Notes: generated by a model from the sequence alone, not told the origin. A DNA stretch of 64,000 nucleotides from Rhinopithecus roxellana (GCF_007565055.1 NC_044568.1:39645156-39709155); one strand, 5' to 3'. Positions 23,981 through 36,451 are shown, numbered from the stretch's first letter. Numbers and translations: made by a program.

Positions 23981-25043
23981 CTGGGCTGATTGGCGAGGTT
24001 CATCTTCTGTACAAGGCAGTCTGTAAGGAGGGGCAAAGACAGATATTTTATCTAATGTGTAGAAACCAAAGAAAGAATTAAGGAAACTTAAAAAATGGGA
24101 AAATATACTCCAAACAACAACAAAAAAAACAAGATAAATCTCCAGAAACCAATCCTAAAAAATGGAGACATGTAATCTATCCAACAAAGAATCAAAATAA
24201 CTGTCATAAAGGTGCTCACTAAAGTCATAAGAGCAATGAATAAACAAACTGAGAATTTCAACAAAGAGACAGAAAAAACTTATTTAAAGTACCAAGCAGA
24301 AAACAGAGCTGAAGACTATAATAACTTAATTAAAAATGCAGTAGAGGAGTTTAGCAGCACACTCAGAAGAGAGGATGAGTGAACTAAAAATCACCCAGTC
24401 AGAGAGGCAGAAAGGAAATAAAAATGAAGAATAAAGAGTAGAGAAAAATAAAGAATAAAGACAACTTAAAGGACTTATGGGACACTATAAATAGACTAAT
24501 ATACACATTATGAGAGTTCCACAAGGACAAGAGAAAGCAAAAGAAGCAGAAAGCTTAATTAAGAGTTAATGGTAAAAAAAACTTCCCAAATCTGGAGATG
24601 GAAATAAACAAACAGATCCAGGAAGCCCAAAAAACAACAAATAAGATGAATCCAAAGAGACCCACATTGAGACACCTTATTATTAAACTGTCAAAAAATA
24701 AACACAAAAAGAATTTTGAAAGCAGCAACAGAAAAGTGACTAGTTTTATATAAGGGAATATCATTAGACTAGCATAGAGTATTTCAGTAGAGAACTTGAA
24801 GGTTAGATGGGAATCAGATGAAGTATTTGAAGTGTTGAAAGCACTTTAAGCAAGTAGTATTTATCCCTGCAATGCAGTTAGTTTAACATACACTAATCAA
24901 TCAATATGATACATCACATAAATAAAATAAAAGATGAAAGCCATATTATAACCTCAATGATACGGGGAGAAATGCTTAACAAAAATCAACATCCATTCAT
25001 GATAAAAATTTTCAACTAAATAGATATAGAAAGAACTTACCTC

Positions 25044-25068
25044 AACACACACACACACACACACACAA
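25044..25068. repeat. (CA)n microsatellite
   Basis: About 12 CA units in the RT part of the L1M copy. Generates a cysteine/valine artefact frame on minus. Confidence 0.95.
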
Positions 25069-25707
25069 AAGGCCATTTAGTGAAAAGTCTATATCTGGCA
25101 TCACAATCAATGAAGTAAAAGTAAAAGCTTTCTTTCTAAGATTCAGTAGAAGGCAAGGATGCCCACTCTTGTGACTTTTATTTAATATACTACTGGAAGT
25201 CCCAGCCAGAAAAATTAGATTAAAAAAACTAATAATAACAGACACCCAAATAATAAAGGAAGACCAAAAAGTCTGTGTTTGCGACATCATGATTATATAT
25301 GTAGAAAACTCTAAAGACTCTATTTTAAAAACTGTTGAAATAAATGAATTCAGTAAAGTTGCAGGATATAAAATTAAAATACAAAAATGAGTAGCATTGT
25401 TTTTAACATCAACAGTGCACTATTTAAAAGGAAATCAAGAAAACAATTACATTTACAATAACATCAAAAGTAACAAAATATTTGAGGAATACATTTAGCC
25501 AAGGAGGTGAAAGACTTGCATAATGAAAACTATAAAACATTGATGAAATAAACTGAAAAATAAATAAATAAATTGAAAGACATGCAGTATTTATGGATTA
25601 GAATTAATTTTGTTAAATGTCCACACTTACCAAAGCGATCTACAGATGCAATGCAATCTCTGTCAAAGTTCTAATGGTATTTTTCACAGAAATAGAAAAA
25701 AACAATC

Positions 25708-26678
25708 TGTTCTGGAAAAACTTTCAAACCATGTTTTTCCTCTGCTCTCCTACCACCATAACAACAATCAACACAGAAAACTTCTGTGATCCCAAAATAT
25801 ATGAGGATTTCTCCTCACCAGCAAGTAAGCAATTGGATACTTGCAATTGGTGCAGTGGATACCAGCACAATTCAATTATGACACTATCTGCCTAGAGATA
25901 ATGTCAGACCCCAAAGGTTCAGGGCTAAGTTCCCAGGACTCCCCATAATTGCTGCACTGCACCATCCTGACACCAGTCGTCAAGTCTGGGCCTCTGGAAC
26001 TTCTGACAGACTGGCTTCAAGTTGAGTTTCCCATAACCCCCTTTTTGTGTACAATTAATTTGCTGGAGTGGCTCCTAGAACTCAGGGAAACACTTACTTA
26101 CATTAACCAGTTTATTACAAAGGATACAGATGAAGAGATGGGTAGGGCAAGGTATGGAGGAAGGGGCACAAAGCTTCCATGCCCTCCCTAAGCATGCCAG
26201 TTTCCAGGAATATTCACGTGTTTAGCTGTCCACAACTCTCTGAACCATGTCCTTTGGGTCTTTTATGGAGATGTCATTGCTTGACCATGATTGAAGCATG
26301 GACAACCATGTCAAAATGTGATTGGACAAAAAGGGTACGATCTAAACCCAGCAAGGCCTGTCTGTACAGATTCTTCTTGGTCTCTCTGTTTAGCATTGCT
26401 TTTTCCAAAGTATGAGCAGGATATTTTCTGGAATAAGGGTCTTATGCCTCAAAATCAGATTAGAGTCTTACCTTAGGCAGGTGAAAAGAGGGAAGGATAA
26501 GGTCAGAGAGACAGAAAGAGAGAGAGATTCTATTTCCTGAGGCTTGCTCCTAAGACTTAAAGCACCCAAACATTATAACAAAATATTGTAACAAAGGCAA
26601 TGGGTGTTATGAGCCAGGAAACATGGACAAAAATACTGTATGGATATATATATATATATAAAATCACCTAATATCACA
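25708..26678 (+). mobile_element. solo LTR (ERVL-class, MER21-like) inside L1M ORF2
   Basis: Sequence foreign to L1 between AACAATC (25701-25707) and TAAAATTCATATGG (26683), which are contiguous in intact L1 ORF2. It begins with TG (TGTTCTGG) and ends in CA near 26678; imperfect 5-bp flanks CAATC/CAGTA are consistent with a decayed duplication. Internal marks include GCTGCACTGCACCATCCTGA, CTGACAGACTGGCTTCAA and CCAGTTTATTACAAAGGATA. Length about 970 bp fits a long ERVL LTR; the MER21 label is from memory. No internal retroviral genes remain, so this is an LTR-LTR recombination product. The frames at 25617-26476 are by-products. Confidence 0.7.
26645..26661. repeat. short (TA)n tract
   Basis: About 8 TA units near the 3' end of the solo LTR. 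Confidence 0.9.
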
Positions 26679-27786
26679 CAGTATAAAATTCATATGGTAC
26701 CACAAAAGACCACAGGTAGTCAAAGTAATCCTGAACAAGATTAACAAAGCTGGAGGCATCAGGCTTTTTTATTTCAAACTATATTATAAAGTTATAGTGA
26801 TTGAAATAGTATGTATTGGCATACAAACAGACACAAAGACCAGCAGAATGGAGAGCCCAGAAATAAATCCATGCATATTTGATAAATAAGTCTTTCACAA
26901 GGGCACCAAGAATGCATAATAAGGAAAAGACAACCTTTGCAATAAATGATGCTGAGAAAACAGGGTCTCAACATGCAGAAGAATGATATTGGATTTTTAC
27001 ATCACACTATACATAAAAAGCAACTCAAAATAGATCAAGGACTTAAATGTAAGACCTAAAACCATAAAACTCCTTAGAAGCTAACATAAAAGAAAACATA
27101 GAAAAACGTAAGAGAAAGATCCTTTCACATAAATCTTGACAATGATTTTTTGGATACGACACTAAAAACAGGTAACAAAAGCAAACAAACAATTGGGACT
27201 ATATCAAACTAAAAATGTATACACAGCAAAGGAAGTAATTAACAGAATGAAAAGACAAGCTACAAATTGGGAGAAAATATTTGTAAAACATACATTTAAT
27301 AAGGAGTTAATATCTAAAATATATAAGGAATTCATACAACTCAAAACCACATAACCTTATTTAAAAATAAGCAAAGGATCTGAATAGATGTTTCTCAAAA
27401 GAAGACATACATATGATCAAAACATATAAGAAAAAGTGCTCAACATCACTAATCATCAGGACATGTAAATCAAAATGACAATGCGATAACACATCACTCT
27501 TGTTAGAATGGCTACTATGAAAATGTCAAAGTGATAGTGTTGGTGAGTATGTAGAGAGAAAGGAATCCTTTTACACTGTTGGTGGGAGTGTAACTTGGTA
27601 CGGCCATTACAGGGCTTTTTTTTAAAAAATTAAAAATGGATTCAGCATATGATCCAGCAATGCCACTACTGAGTATATATCCAAAGGATATGAAATCATT
27701 TTCTCAAGCATGATGTCTGCATTATTCACAATAGCCACGATAGGGAATCAACTTAAGTGTCCATTGACAGATGAATGAATAAAGTG

Positions 27787-27838
27787 AGATCTATATATAT
27801 GTTCTATATATATATATGTTCTATATATATATATGTTC
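27787..27838. repeat. TA-rich minisatellite, 19-20-bp unit
   Basis: Three near-identical units of the form CTATATATATATATGTT within the L1M 3' part. It interrupts the L1 ORF2-end homology (the plus text passes from AATAAAGTGAGAT to GTTCACAGACAGTTCAG). Confidence 0.9.
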
Positions 27839-28000
27839 ACAGACAGTTCAGTCTTAAAAAATAAGGAAATCTCATTATTTGCTACAACATACAGAACATT
27901 ATATTGAGTGCAATAAGCCAAACACACAAAGATAAATACTATATGATCTCATTTATATGTAAGAGAAGTATTCACTTTAGCATGAAACTAAAGGGAAGTA

Positions 28001-28489
28001 TATGTTATAAACAACAATACTAAGAACATAATTTTAAACATGTCTTTGGTAACTTTAAGACAAAACCATTTGGATTAGTTACTATAAATGTCATTGACCA
28101 AAAGTAGGTACTTCTAACTTTGATGTATAGTGCTGTCTACTTCTCCACAAAAATGTAAACTGAAAAAAAATAATTCCAAGTGTATCATGCATTGGTGGAT
28201 GCTCACCTCTAAATTACACTCCTTGTGAGAATGAGAAATCACACTATTAACTATTAGAAACAGACTAGTCTTGATTTAAGACCCAAAGTGATTACAGTCA
28301 GACCAGGAAATTAGCTGTGATTTGGATTCCTTTTTAAATCATTTTAACCAAGAATAAAGGAAAAGTATGCAATTAAAAATCACCATTCACTGACATAAAA
28401 CTTATATTTAACCTTTAATATATTCCAGACCCTCTGTACAAAATCATGTGCTTAACTTGAAGGAGATTATCCAACATGTTGGTGAACTG
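28001..28489. other. unassigned DNA after L1M
   Basis: L1 similarity fades after about 28000. No gene or clear repeat seen. Confidence 0.4.
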
Positions 28490-28965
28490 AATAGATTGGT
28501 TGCAACTATGGCTACAATTATTCCCCTATCTGTATACAGAACCCTTCACAATGTGACTCTGTGGCTCCTCCCATCAAGAGGTAGACTTTATTTCCCACCT
28601 TGAATCCGTGCTGTCCACGTGACTTGTTTTGACAAGTAGAATGCAACATAGGTAACATTTTGCCCGTTCAGAGTCAGTGCATCAGCTCACTCTTGGAAAC
28701 TTGTCTAGTCACTATAAATTGGCCTACCCTGCTGAATGACAAGAGGCATATGGCCCAGTTTTCCCCATCACTGCAGCCAAGAGCCAGCCAAGTCTCTAAA
28801 GCAGAGCCACAGATGCATGAGTAAACCCAGCCAAGACCAAAAGACCAACTAGCTAAGCCCAGCTCAAATTGCCAAACTACAAAAACAAAAGCTAATATAT
28901 GGTTGCCATTTTAAGCAATTAACTTTGGGAGTGGATTTTTATACAAATAAAGTTAACTGATACAT
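28490..28965 (+). mobile_element. ancient LTR-like interspersed repeat
   Basis: Resembles an old mammalian LTR-like family. It contains GTGACTTGTTTTGACAAGTAGAATGCAAC, seen at 28619-28647; a purine-poor block rich in CCAGCCAAG at 28795-28860; and an end like TTGCCATTTTAAGCAATTAACTTTGGG at 28903-28929. The same arrangement is found at 47510-48000. Family name not resolved. Confidence 0.45.
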
Positions 28966-31485
28966 TGAGTATCTTTCTCATAAAATTTATTTAAGAGTAA
29001 AGAGAAGAGCTCCCAGAACTGGGAGAGTAGGGAAATATTTTTTCTATAAAATACAGCTTTTGGGCTGATCCTTGAAGGAACTAAAATTCAACAAATAATA
29101 TTTACGAAGGAGTATTCCAAGCAAGTAGAACCATCCCATAGTTATCAACTCTGGGGGTATTAGAGGAATGTTTTATGGACACTGTTTAAAAGATGGAGAA
29201 TATTACACTATAGGGTGAAAGCACTTTTAACATAGGATTATTGTAAAAATAAATCAAAATACGTTAAGCACCAGAACAGTACCTAGTATGTAATAACTCT
29301 TAGCTATGTCTTATGTCTAGTTAAGAGTTTGATTTTTTGTTTACCTATCAGACTGTTTTGTGCTATGTGTGCCCATGCACACATGGATATGTGTAGGCGG
29401 TAGCCAAGCACAGAAGGTAGGGAAAGAAATTTCTGGGAAAGGTGGAAGCATGAGCATAGAAGTGAAATATTTGGGCCATGCCTCTACATAGTGGCTTGTA
29501 GTTTTACAAAGAATTTTCAAACCGCTTTTTGCTCACTGTCTACAGCAAACTGAATAATTCAGCACATGTATATTTGTGACTTTTACATGTCAGGCATTGT
29601 GCTAATTAACACTTGAATAATGTAGGATCAACTATAGGTAATATTAAATTTATGGACCCCAAAAGTCTTGCATCTTACCAAGAGTTCCTCTTTAAATTTC
29701 CTAAGAGGAAACTTAAATAAAATATTCAGCCCAATTCTAGTAAGTGTTCACCTTTGTGTATTAACATTGTCCCAATTTAAAATTATTCTCCTATTTTTAT
29801 CATTTTTAATACACTGAATTAGTGTCTTTATTTCAGGTTCCCAATTATTTTAAAAATAGGGAGAAACATTAACACCTAGTGAAATAAATTCTTTGCCAAA
29901 TTAGTCACTCCTAGGTTTTTTGCTTTGGAAGGTGAGTCACAAGCCTACATTTGAAAACAACTTTTTATAAACACAAATCTATAGATCAAACAGACAGGAG
30001 AATAATGTAGATTTGTTTGCATTTATAAAGTTTGCCTCCACACATTTCTTATGTCAGAGTTACTCCCTACTGCATCGATATATTGACATTTCAAAATCTT
30101 CTTCTTGATTTTTATTATAGATTTAAGAAAGGGTTTGTCATCCATGGCACTATTGACATCTTAGATTGGATGAGGGGAAAAGGTTTTCTATAGGATGTTT
30201 AGCATCATCTCTGAAACCTGGTATAGGAAGTTTGCTTCATTCATTTATTTGTTTTATTTAGAATATTGTTGAAATAGTATGGAATAATCCAAGAGTCTAA
30301 GTGACCTCTAACAATCACAGCTGGCAATAAGTAAATTCATGAAATTACAAAGTATAGCAATGACTTTCAAACTGTAAAACATAGAACCAAACTGTCTTTA
30401 GAATGATTAGTTTGTAACAAAACAGCAGGAAGTTTATTTCCCTTCTAAAGAAATAGATATATTTCATTAATTATCATGTTAAGAGAAAAAAAGTCCTATT
30501 TTTTTTTAGCAAACAATAGTCAGAACTACATATTTTTATCAAGGATTTTCTTCTTTTCCTTGCGAAATACTCATTCAACTCTGCTGAGTTTTTAATGTGC
30601 AGCATTTCATGTGCAATAAAACCATTATGTTAATATAACAGATGTCTTTCAAACTGTCAAACATTAATTACAATTAACCAGAGTGTTTTTAAAATACGAT
30701 TAAATTGTAACTTATTTTGAATTATGGTTTAACAAGCTAATGTTCTTTTCTCAAAGACTATATATTGACTGATCATGGTAAATAGTGATTGCAAGATAGA
30801 TTTTTTAAAGACTATACTCAGAAAATAATGTGATATTTTGTGCACTATCTTTGAAACACTTCGCAGTCTTTTGCATATAGTGCAATGGATGTTTACTATA
30901 TTTAGAGCAAAAACATGTCTGTATTAAGCAGAGGCTGAAAAATGCCAATTTAAAAGTTCTTATCAAGAAACAAGGGTTCTAAAACCACTTAGCAATCTTG
31001 GATATGTTTGTAATAATTTATTTGTGGTAATATTTAGTGTCTGCAGAAAAGGAGATTGCAATCTTTAATTTTTAGATTCTTCTAGCAAAGCCTCAAAATA
31101 GTAAGTAGACATTGATCTGGGTAGATCAATGTTTGTCTTGTAAATGTGAAAATCCCTAAAATGCACTTGCATAATGCATGTCAATTTGACTTGTAAACTT
31201 TTGGCTAATATTACTAACTTGTATTATAATTTAAACTGATATTGAACTTAAACATATTAAATCTATATAATAAAACAGGTATTCCCTTAGATATTATTTG
31301 ATACCTGCTGACCATATATATTCCATTACTATAAAACGGTAGAAGTTAAAATTATGTGGGACCCTTAAAACATCACTAACTCTAAAACCAAATTTAGTCT
31401 CAAATTCCTGTCATATCACTTACTATGGATGTGAACATGAGCAACTCATTTGACATTTACTTTCTAACTTTCTCACCCATAAAAC
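28966..31485. other. unassigned DNA with a MER5-like fragment
   Basis: About 2.5 kb of AT-rich sequence without gene evidence. At 30128-30215 (GGCACTATTGACATCTTAG, then GGATGTTTAGCATCATCTCTG) it resembles a MER5-type hAT element. Nothing else is assigned with confidence. Confidence 0.4.
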
Positions 31486-31799
31486 AAGACAACTGGCTGG
31501 GCGCAGTGGCTCACACCTGTAATCCCAGCACTTTGGGAGGCTTAGGCAGGCGGATCACGAGGTCGGAGATCAAGACCATCCTGGCTAACACGATGAAACC
31601 CCGTCTCTACTAAAATACAAAAAAATTAGCCGGGTGTGATGGCGGGTGCCTGTAGTCTCAGCTACTTGAGAGGCTGAGGCAGGAGAATGCCTTGAACCTG
31701 GGAGGCGGAGCTTGCAGTGAACCAAGATCGTGCCACTGCACTCCAGCCTGGGCGACAGAGAGAAAGTCCATCTCAAAAAAAAGAAACAAAAAGACAACT
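31486..31799 (+). mobile_element. AluY-like, full length, with 9-bp target duplication
   Basis: Body 31495-31790 starts GGCTGGGCGCAGTGGCTCAC and ends in an A-rich tail. AAGACAACT flanks it at 31486-31494 and 31791-31799. AluY/Sc-type marks: ATCACGAGGTC, GACCATCCTGGCTAACACG, GGAGCTTGCAGTGA. Pol III A box (TGGCTCACACC) and B box (GATCAAGACC, mutated) regions are present. It carries more changes than the copy at 413. The frames at 31425-31924 run through it in both directions and are not genes. Confidence 0.95.
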
Positions 31800-32049
31800 A
31801 AAATAAATTCTACCTGCCACTTTGTTGTTTTATTTTGTTGTGTATTTTTCTCAGGCCCATTCTGGCACTTGGCAAATGTTGGATGAATATCAGCTCCATT
31901 AAATTTCCATATGGGGAGTTCCAAAATTTGACATATGACATGTTAGAAAATTCTTAATGTATTTCTGGTATTTGTAGTTGAGAGATCAAATAATTCTAAT
32001 GAAAATAATATTTTCATTAGAAAACACCATACATAAGAAATTCTATAAT

Positions 32050-32160
32050 GAACAGAATAACAAGTTCCCAATGATGTTCAAGTCCTAATCTCACAAACCT
32101 GTGAATATATTACCTTACATGACAAAATAAACTCTGCAGATGTGTTCATAGTTAAGAGCC
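32050..32160 (+). mobile_element. MLT1-type LTR fragment
   Basis: Short piece with GTTCAAGTCCTAATCTCA, CCTGTGAATATATTACCTTACATG and GCAGATGTG, the central part of a MaLR MLT1 LTR. Both ends are lost. Confidence 0.6.
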
Positions 32161-32941
32161 TTTTATTTAGGGCTTATTTTTCAAACTATACAAATAATAA
32201 AATGAAAGTTATACCTCTGACATTAACTTCCAAAATGGATGAATCAGCCCTGTACCATTTCTCTATTAAAATAATTTCAGACTTCCTTTCTGCTAAAATC
32301 GTTTTGGTGGAACATATCAGATTATTGTTTGTTTCTCTAAAAGTAGGGAACCAAAGCAATCAACCTCAACCTCTTTCAAAGTCATCAATTTTACCTAAAT
32401 TTTTTTTTTTCAAAATCCAATTCCAACACTTCTAATAAGTCTCATAATAACTCTGGTTTCCTCTTAATACTTATAGTATTAAGTATTGTATTGTATTGAA
32501 TATCCTATAAAGCACTTACTGTTCATCCCATAGTATTATACATTATCTGGTAGACTTTAAAATCCTCAACTGTTACATATAATTTGTTGAAAAAAACATA
32601 TACATAGGTATATATAGTATTTATTTATATATTTTATAGAACATTTGTTTAATCCCACTACATGCAGGCACTGTTCTTTTCAGAAAAGAGTAGAAATGCT
32701 TAACAATCAGAAGATCCTTGTAAAGAAAACTCTGTTTGTTTAAAAAGATTATTATAATCTGATTAAAAATTTAGCAAAGTTACACACTATACATAATGTA
32801 TGAGTAAGACCTTCAGCAGGAAAGAAGATCCAGCCCAAGAAACCACATATAGAGGGAATACACACATGTATGTGAACAGAGTTAAGGGATACTGATGCAC
32901 CCAAAGACTAGCAACAGTAGTAATGCATTATCATCCCTAAG
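32161..32941. other. unassigned AT-rich DNA
   Basis: A 97-codon plus frame at 32142-32435 overlaps the MLT1 fragment edge and has no recognised similarity; judged noncoding. Otherwise nothing seen. Confidence 0.4.
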
Positions 32942-33813
32942 ACAAAAAGAGCAAGAAGACATTTATGTGCCCAAAAAACATACTTAAAAAAGCTCAACAT
33001 CACTGATCATTAGAGAAATACAAATCAAAACCACAATGAGACACCATTTCACACTAGGCTGAATGGCAATTACTAAAAAGTCAAGAAACAACAGATGCTG
33101 GCGAGGTTGGGGAGAAATAGGAATGCTTTTACATTGTTGGCAGGAATGTAAATTAGTCTGACCACTGTGGAAGACAGTGTGGCAATTCCTCAAAGACCTA
33201 GAACCAGAAATACCATTTGACCCAGCAATCCCATTAATGGGTATATACCCAAAGAAATACAAATCATTCTATTACAAAGATGCATGCATGCATATGTTCC
33301 TTGCAGGACTATTCACAATAGCAAAGACATGAAATCAACCCAAATGCCCATTGATGATAGATTGGATAAAGAAAATGTGGTATATATACACCATGGAATA
33401 CTATGCAGCCATAAAAAGGAACGAGATCATGTCCTTCTCAGGGACATGGATGGAGCCGGAAGCCATTATCTTTAGCAAACTAACACAGGAACAGAAAACC
33501 ACACACCACATGTTCTCACTTATAAGTGGGAGCTGAACAATGAGGATACATAGACACAGGGAGGGGAACAACACACACACTGAGGCCTGTCGATTGGGGG
33601 ACGGGGGGAGGGAGAGCATCAGCATAAGTAGTTAATGCATGTGGGGTTTAACACCTAGGTGATGGGTTGATAGGTGCAGCAAACCACCATAGCACACATT
33701 TACCTACGTAATGAATCTGCACATCCTGCACATCCTGTACATGTATCCCAGAACTTAAAATAAAATTAAATTTAAAAAATAATAAAAACAAGACATCACA
33801 AAAAGAGCAAGAA
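32942..33813 (+). mobile_element. 5'-truncated L1 (older L1PA/L1PB) with 16-bp target duplication
   Basis: A plus-strand L1 3' end of about 840 bp. It starts at 32958 in late ORF2 (GACATTTATGTGCCCAAAAA) and runs through the ORF2 C-terminus (IDWIKKMWYIYTMEYYAAIK at 33351-33420) and a 3'UTR with the G-rich block GGGGGACGGGGGGAGGGAG at 33595-33613. It ends CCCAGAACTTAAAATAAAA plus a degenerate A-tail. The 16-bp duplication ACAAAAAGAGCAAGAA is perfect at 32942-32957 and 33798-33813. Frameshifts and stops break the ORF. More diverged than the L1s at 2353 and 54774. Confidence 0.95.
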
Positions 33814-35086
33814 AAAATGGAGAGTTACTGGAGCACAATGTGAACTGCAGCCATGGAGGAAAGGCTGTGTAACAGGAAAGGGGCCACGGAAGGACACAGC
33901 CATGCCAGGAACAAAGCTTAAAATAGGTAGAGCACAGGAAGGAATGGCCTCCTCTTCCACCGACTCCTGCATCCCACAACTTGTGATTTTTTTCTGGGTG
34001 CCATAGTCTTAGCCCAAACAAATGACATAAACCAAGAGTAGGGAAATGGGGGAAGCACTTGGAATCAGACTTCTGAGCACTGGGGCAGGAAAGAAAAGTC
34101 TGGACCATGAATCTGAGTACATAGAGGTAGGGTTGAGCAAAGGCAGAATAGAAGCATACATACTCAGTGTAGAAAAACAGGTATGCCAGTTATATTTGAA
34201 TAGAAGGGAAGGGAGATCTACAGGGAGAAGGTTAATCGGAAAGACAGCAAAGGCATTCCAAGTAGAGACAATTGCACAAACATGTGAGAAGACCTTGGAA
34301 TAACAAGAAGGTCAGTGTGCCTCCAAAGAGCAGGTATTGGCTGGAGGAGTCTGGGAAAGTATCTGTAATCTGTACCATGTTACCTCTAGTGCCTGAGCCA
34401 CAAATGTGAGCAGATATTCACTGACTAGTGTTGGGTGAATGAATGACCAAATGAACTAACTGAAGTTTCTTTTATGCTGATTTTTACGCAAATCAAGAAC
34501 GGCAGATGCAGTATTTCTGATCATCATACCATAGTTCTAGTACACGCTCTCTTGTGAAATATGTTCTGATAACTCAACTTCAATGGATTCCAGTTGTTTT
34601 TCCCATTAGCTTTTTGTTGTTGTTTGTAATGAATAATACACTCTGGCCTTGAAATGTTGAGTACAATTTCATACCAAGATATGCATATGCTTTTTTGTAA
34701 TATTTTAAATTTCAAAGGAAATTGAAAATTTGTAGTAATTACTATTACTACTTTTATTTAATTAAAATGAAGTTCAGAAATATAGTACCAGATAAGATAA
34801 AAATAGAACACAAAATATAATGTTAATGATTATTAGAAATAAAATAAAAGTAGAAAAAATGAATATACAATCTCACAATATTTTTTCATTTCAGTACCTC
34901 TAAAGTCTGTTGGTACTAATTAATAACCTAATGTCTTAAAGTTCGTGAAAAAAATAAGATCTATAGGCTACATGAATTAAACCACCTTAGGAGAAACTGA
35001 GATTTATCAATACCCAGTATAAACCTTACGTTTATCAGCTCAGGCAGAAGTCATTGTATTACATCATCATCACATTTCTTGAGTTT
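33814..35086. other. unassigned noncoding DNA
   Basis: No gene or confident repeat. The 117-codon minus frame at 33755-34108 overlaps the L1 tail and has no recognised similarity; judged chance. Confidence 0.4.
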
Positions 35087-35225
35087 TTCTAATGCTCTTA
35101 TTTCTATGACAAAGACACTGTATGGGCTATTTCATTTAGATATCATAATAATCCAGTGAAGTAGGGACATTTATCCCCACTTTACAGATGAGAAAATTGC
35201 TTCAAAAAGTTTGAGTAGTTTGCAT
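35087..35225 (-). mobile_element. MIR SINE fragment
   Basis: Core-region match in reverse orientation: ATCATAATAATCCAGTGAAG, then CCCCACTTTACAGATGAGAA and the following ATTGCTTCAAAAAGTTTGAG. Confidence 0.7.
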
Positions 35226-35241
35226 GAAAATAGATTAAACC

Positions 35242-35880
35242 ATAGTGTCAGAGGCATTAGAAGCAGACTGACTCCTATTTTGAGTGGAAGCTGGGTAAAA
35301 TGAGGCTGAGACCTACTGGGCTGCATTCCTAAGACATTAGGCATTCTTAGTTACAGGATAAGATACAGGTCACAAAGACCCCTCTGATAAAGCAGGATGC
35401 AGTAAAGAAGGCTGGAGAAACCCCCCAAAACCAAGATGGCGACGAAAGTGACCTCTGGCCATCCTCACTGCACACTAATTATTGTGTATTATACCTAATT
35501 ATAATGCATTAGCATGCCAAAAGACACCCACCAGTGCCATGACAGTTTACAAATGCCATGGCTACTACATCCAGAAGTTACCCTTACATGGTCTAAATGG
35601 AAGGCGAATCCTTAGTTCTGGGAAATCCTCATTCCCTTTCCCAGAAAACTCATTAAATAATCCACCACTTGTTTAGCATATGATGAAATAACCATAAACA
35701 TAGCCAACTAGCCTTCAGTACTGCTCTGCTTACGGAGTTGCCATTCTTCTGTTTCTTTACTTACTTAATAAACTTGCTTTCACTTTACTCTGGACTCACC
35801 CCAAAATTCTTTCTTCCATGAAATCCAAGAACTCTCTCCCTCATGAGGTCTGAAGCAGGACCCTTTTCAGGTAACTATAG
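35242..35880 (+). mobile_element. ERV1-like solo LTR (copy A)
   Basis: An old endogenous retrovirus LTR without internal genes. Body about 35246-35876, beginning TGTCAGAGGC; a 4-bp duplication ATAG flanks it (35242-35245, 35877-35880), as expected for gammaretrovirus-like ERV1. Landmarks: AACCAAGATGGCGACGAAAG, GTGCCATGACAGTTTACAAA, ATGCCATGGCTAC (weakened X-box) and a poly(A) signal AATAAA at 35767-35772 followed by CTTGCTTTCACTTTACTCT. The AAGATGGCG motif could bind YY1. LTR8 or a relative is possible; not verified. Confidence 0.8.
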
Positions 35881-36086
35881 GGCTGGTATTCAGACTGAGA
35901 TCTGACTTCACAGTCCACACCCCGAATCATTATGCTTTCCTGAATATGTGGCACACTTTTTAAAACCAGAAGTTCTACACCTATTTTTGTATGCACATAA
36001 TCCAACTGATCTTGAGAATCTGGTTGAAGTGGCCTGTTCCCTGAAATCACTGCCTATTGCTGCAGTCAGAAGTGATTATTCCCCAC

Positions 36087-36451
36087 ATTTTGAGGCAGGA
36101 GGTAGGTGAGACTCGATTGGGGACCAGGTTGGAGACTGGCAGAAACTGGAAAGAGGAACTGAAAGTACCTTTTCATAAGACATGCCCACCAGCACCATGA
36201 CAGTTTGCCATTGCCATGGCAACACCTGGAGGTTACTGCCTACTTTCTAGCCTTTTCTGAATAACCAGCCCCTTAATTAACGTGTCCATAAAAGGGGGTA
36301 TAAATATGACTGCCTATGGAATAACCTTGCTCTGCAGGAGCTCACAGAACTGTAACACTGCTGTCCACCTCAATAAAGCTGTTTTTTTTACCACCAGTTT
36401 GTTCTTGAATTTCTTCCTGAGTGAAGCCAAGAACCTTCCCTGCTTCACTTT
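36087..36451 (+). mobile_element. ERV1-like solo LTR (copy B) with X-box palindrome
   Basis: Body about 36091-36447, starting TGAGGCAGGAGG and ending CTGCTTCA. Flanking ATTT/CTTT differ at one base. TATA box GTATAAATA near 36298-36306, poly(A) signal AATAAA at 36372-36377. Carries CCATGACAGTTTGCC, then ATTGCCATGGCAAC at 36210-36223, one mismatch from the palindromic X-box bound by RFX factors. Different subfamily from copy A but the same central motif block. No internal genes. Confidence 0.75.
36210..36223. promoter_or_regulatory. X-box-like palindrome in LTR
   Basis: ATTGCCATGGCAAC compared with the symmetric RFX site GTTGCCATGGCAAC: 13 of 14 positions match. It lies about 90 bp upstream of the LTR TATA box. 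The sister LTRs keep 11/14 (35551-35564 area) and 12/14 (57450-57463 area). Confidence 0.55.

Larger units (their letters stand above)
22756..28000 (+). mobile_element. L1M-type LINE-1 with internal deletion and inserted LTR
   Basis: Starts with a recognisable L1 5' end (GTGATATCAGCAACATGACAG). It has a repeat-bearing 5'UTR (to about 24060), an ORF1 remnant (about 24070-24850), and then jumps at about 24850 from the ORF1 C-terminal segment (EVFEVLKAL) to the ORF2 RT segment (VVFIPAMQ). The whole endonuclease and the first part of RT are missing. ORF2 continues to 25707, is cut by a solo LTR (25708-26678), resumes at 26683 (AAAATTCATATGG) and runs through the ORF2 end to a 3'UTR fading out near 28000. 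The RT core FADD is damaged (GTTTGCGACATCATGATT near 25277). No intact frame remains. Confidence 0.8.

Noticed and set aside
32142..32435. 97-codon plus frame
   Set aside because: Begins beside a decayed MLT1 fragment and has no recognised protein features.
33755..34108. 117-codon minus frame
   Set aside because: Starts in unassigned DNA and ends in the reverse complement of an L1 A-tail; no coding signature recognised.
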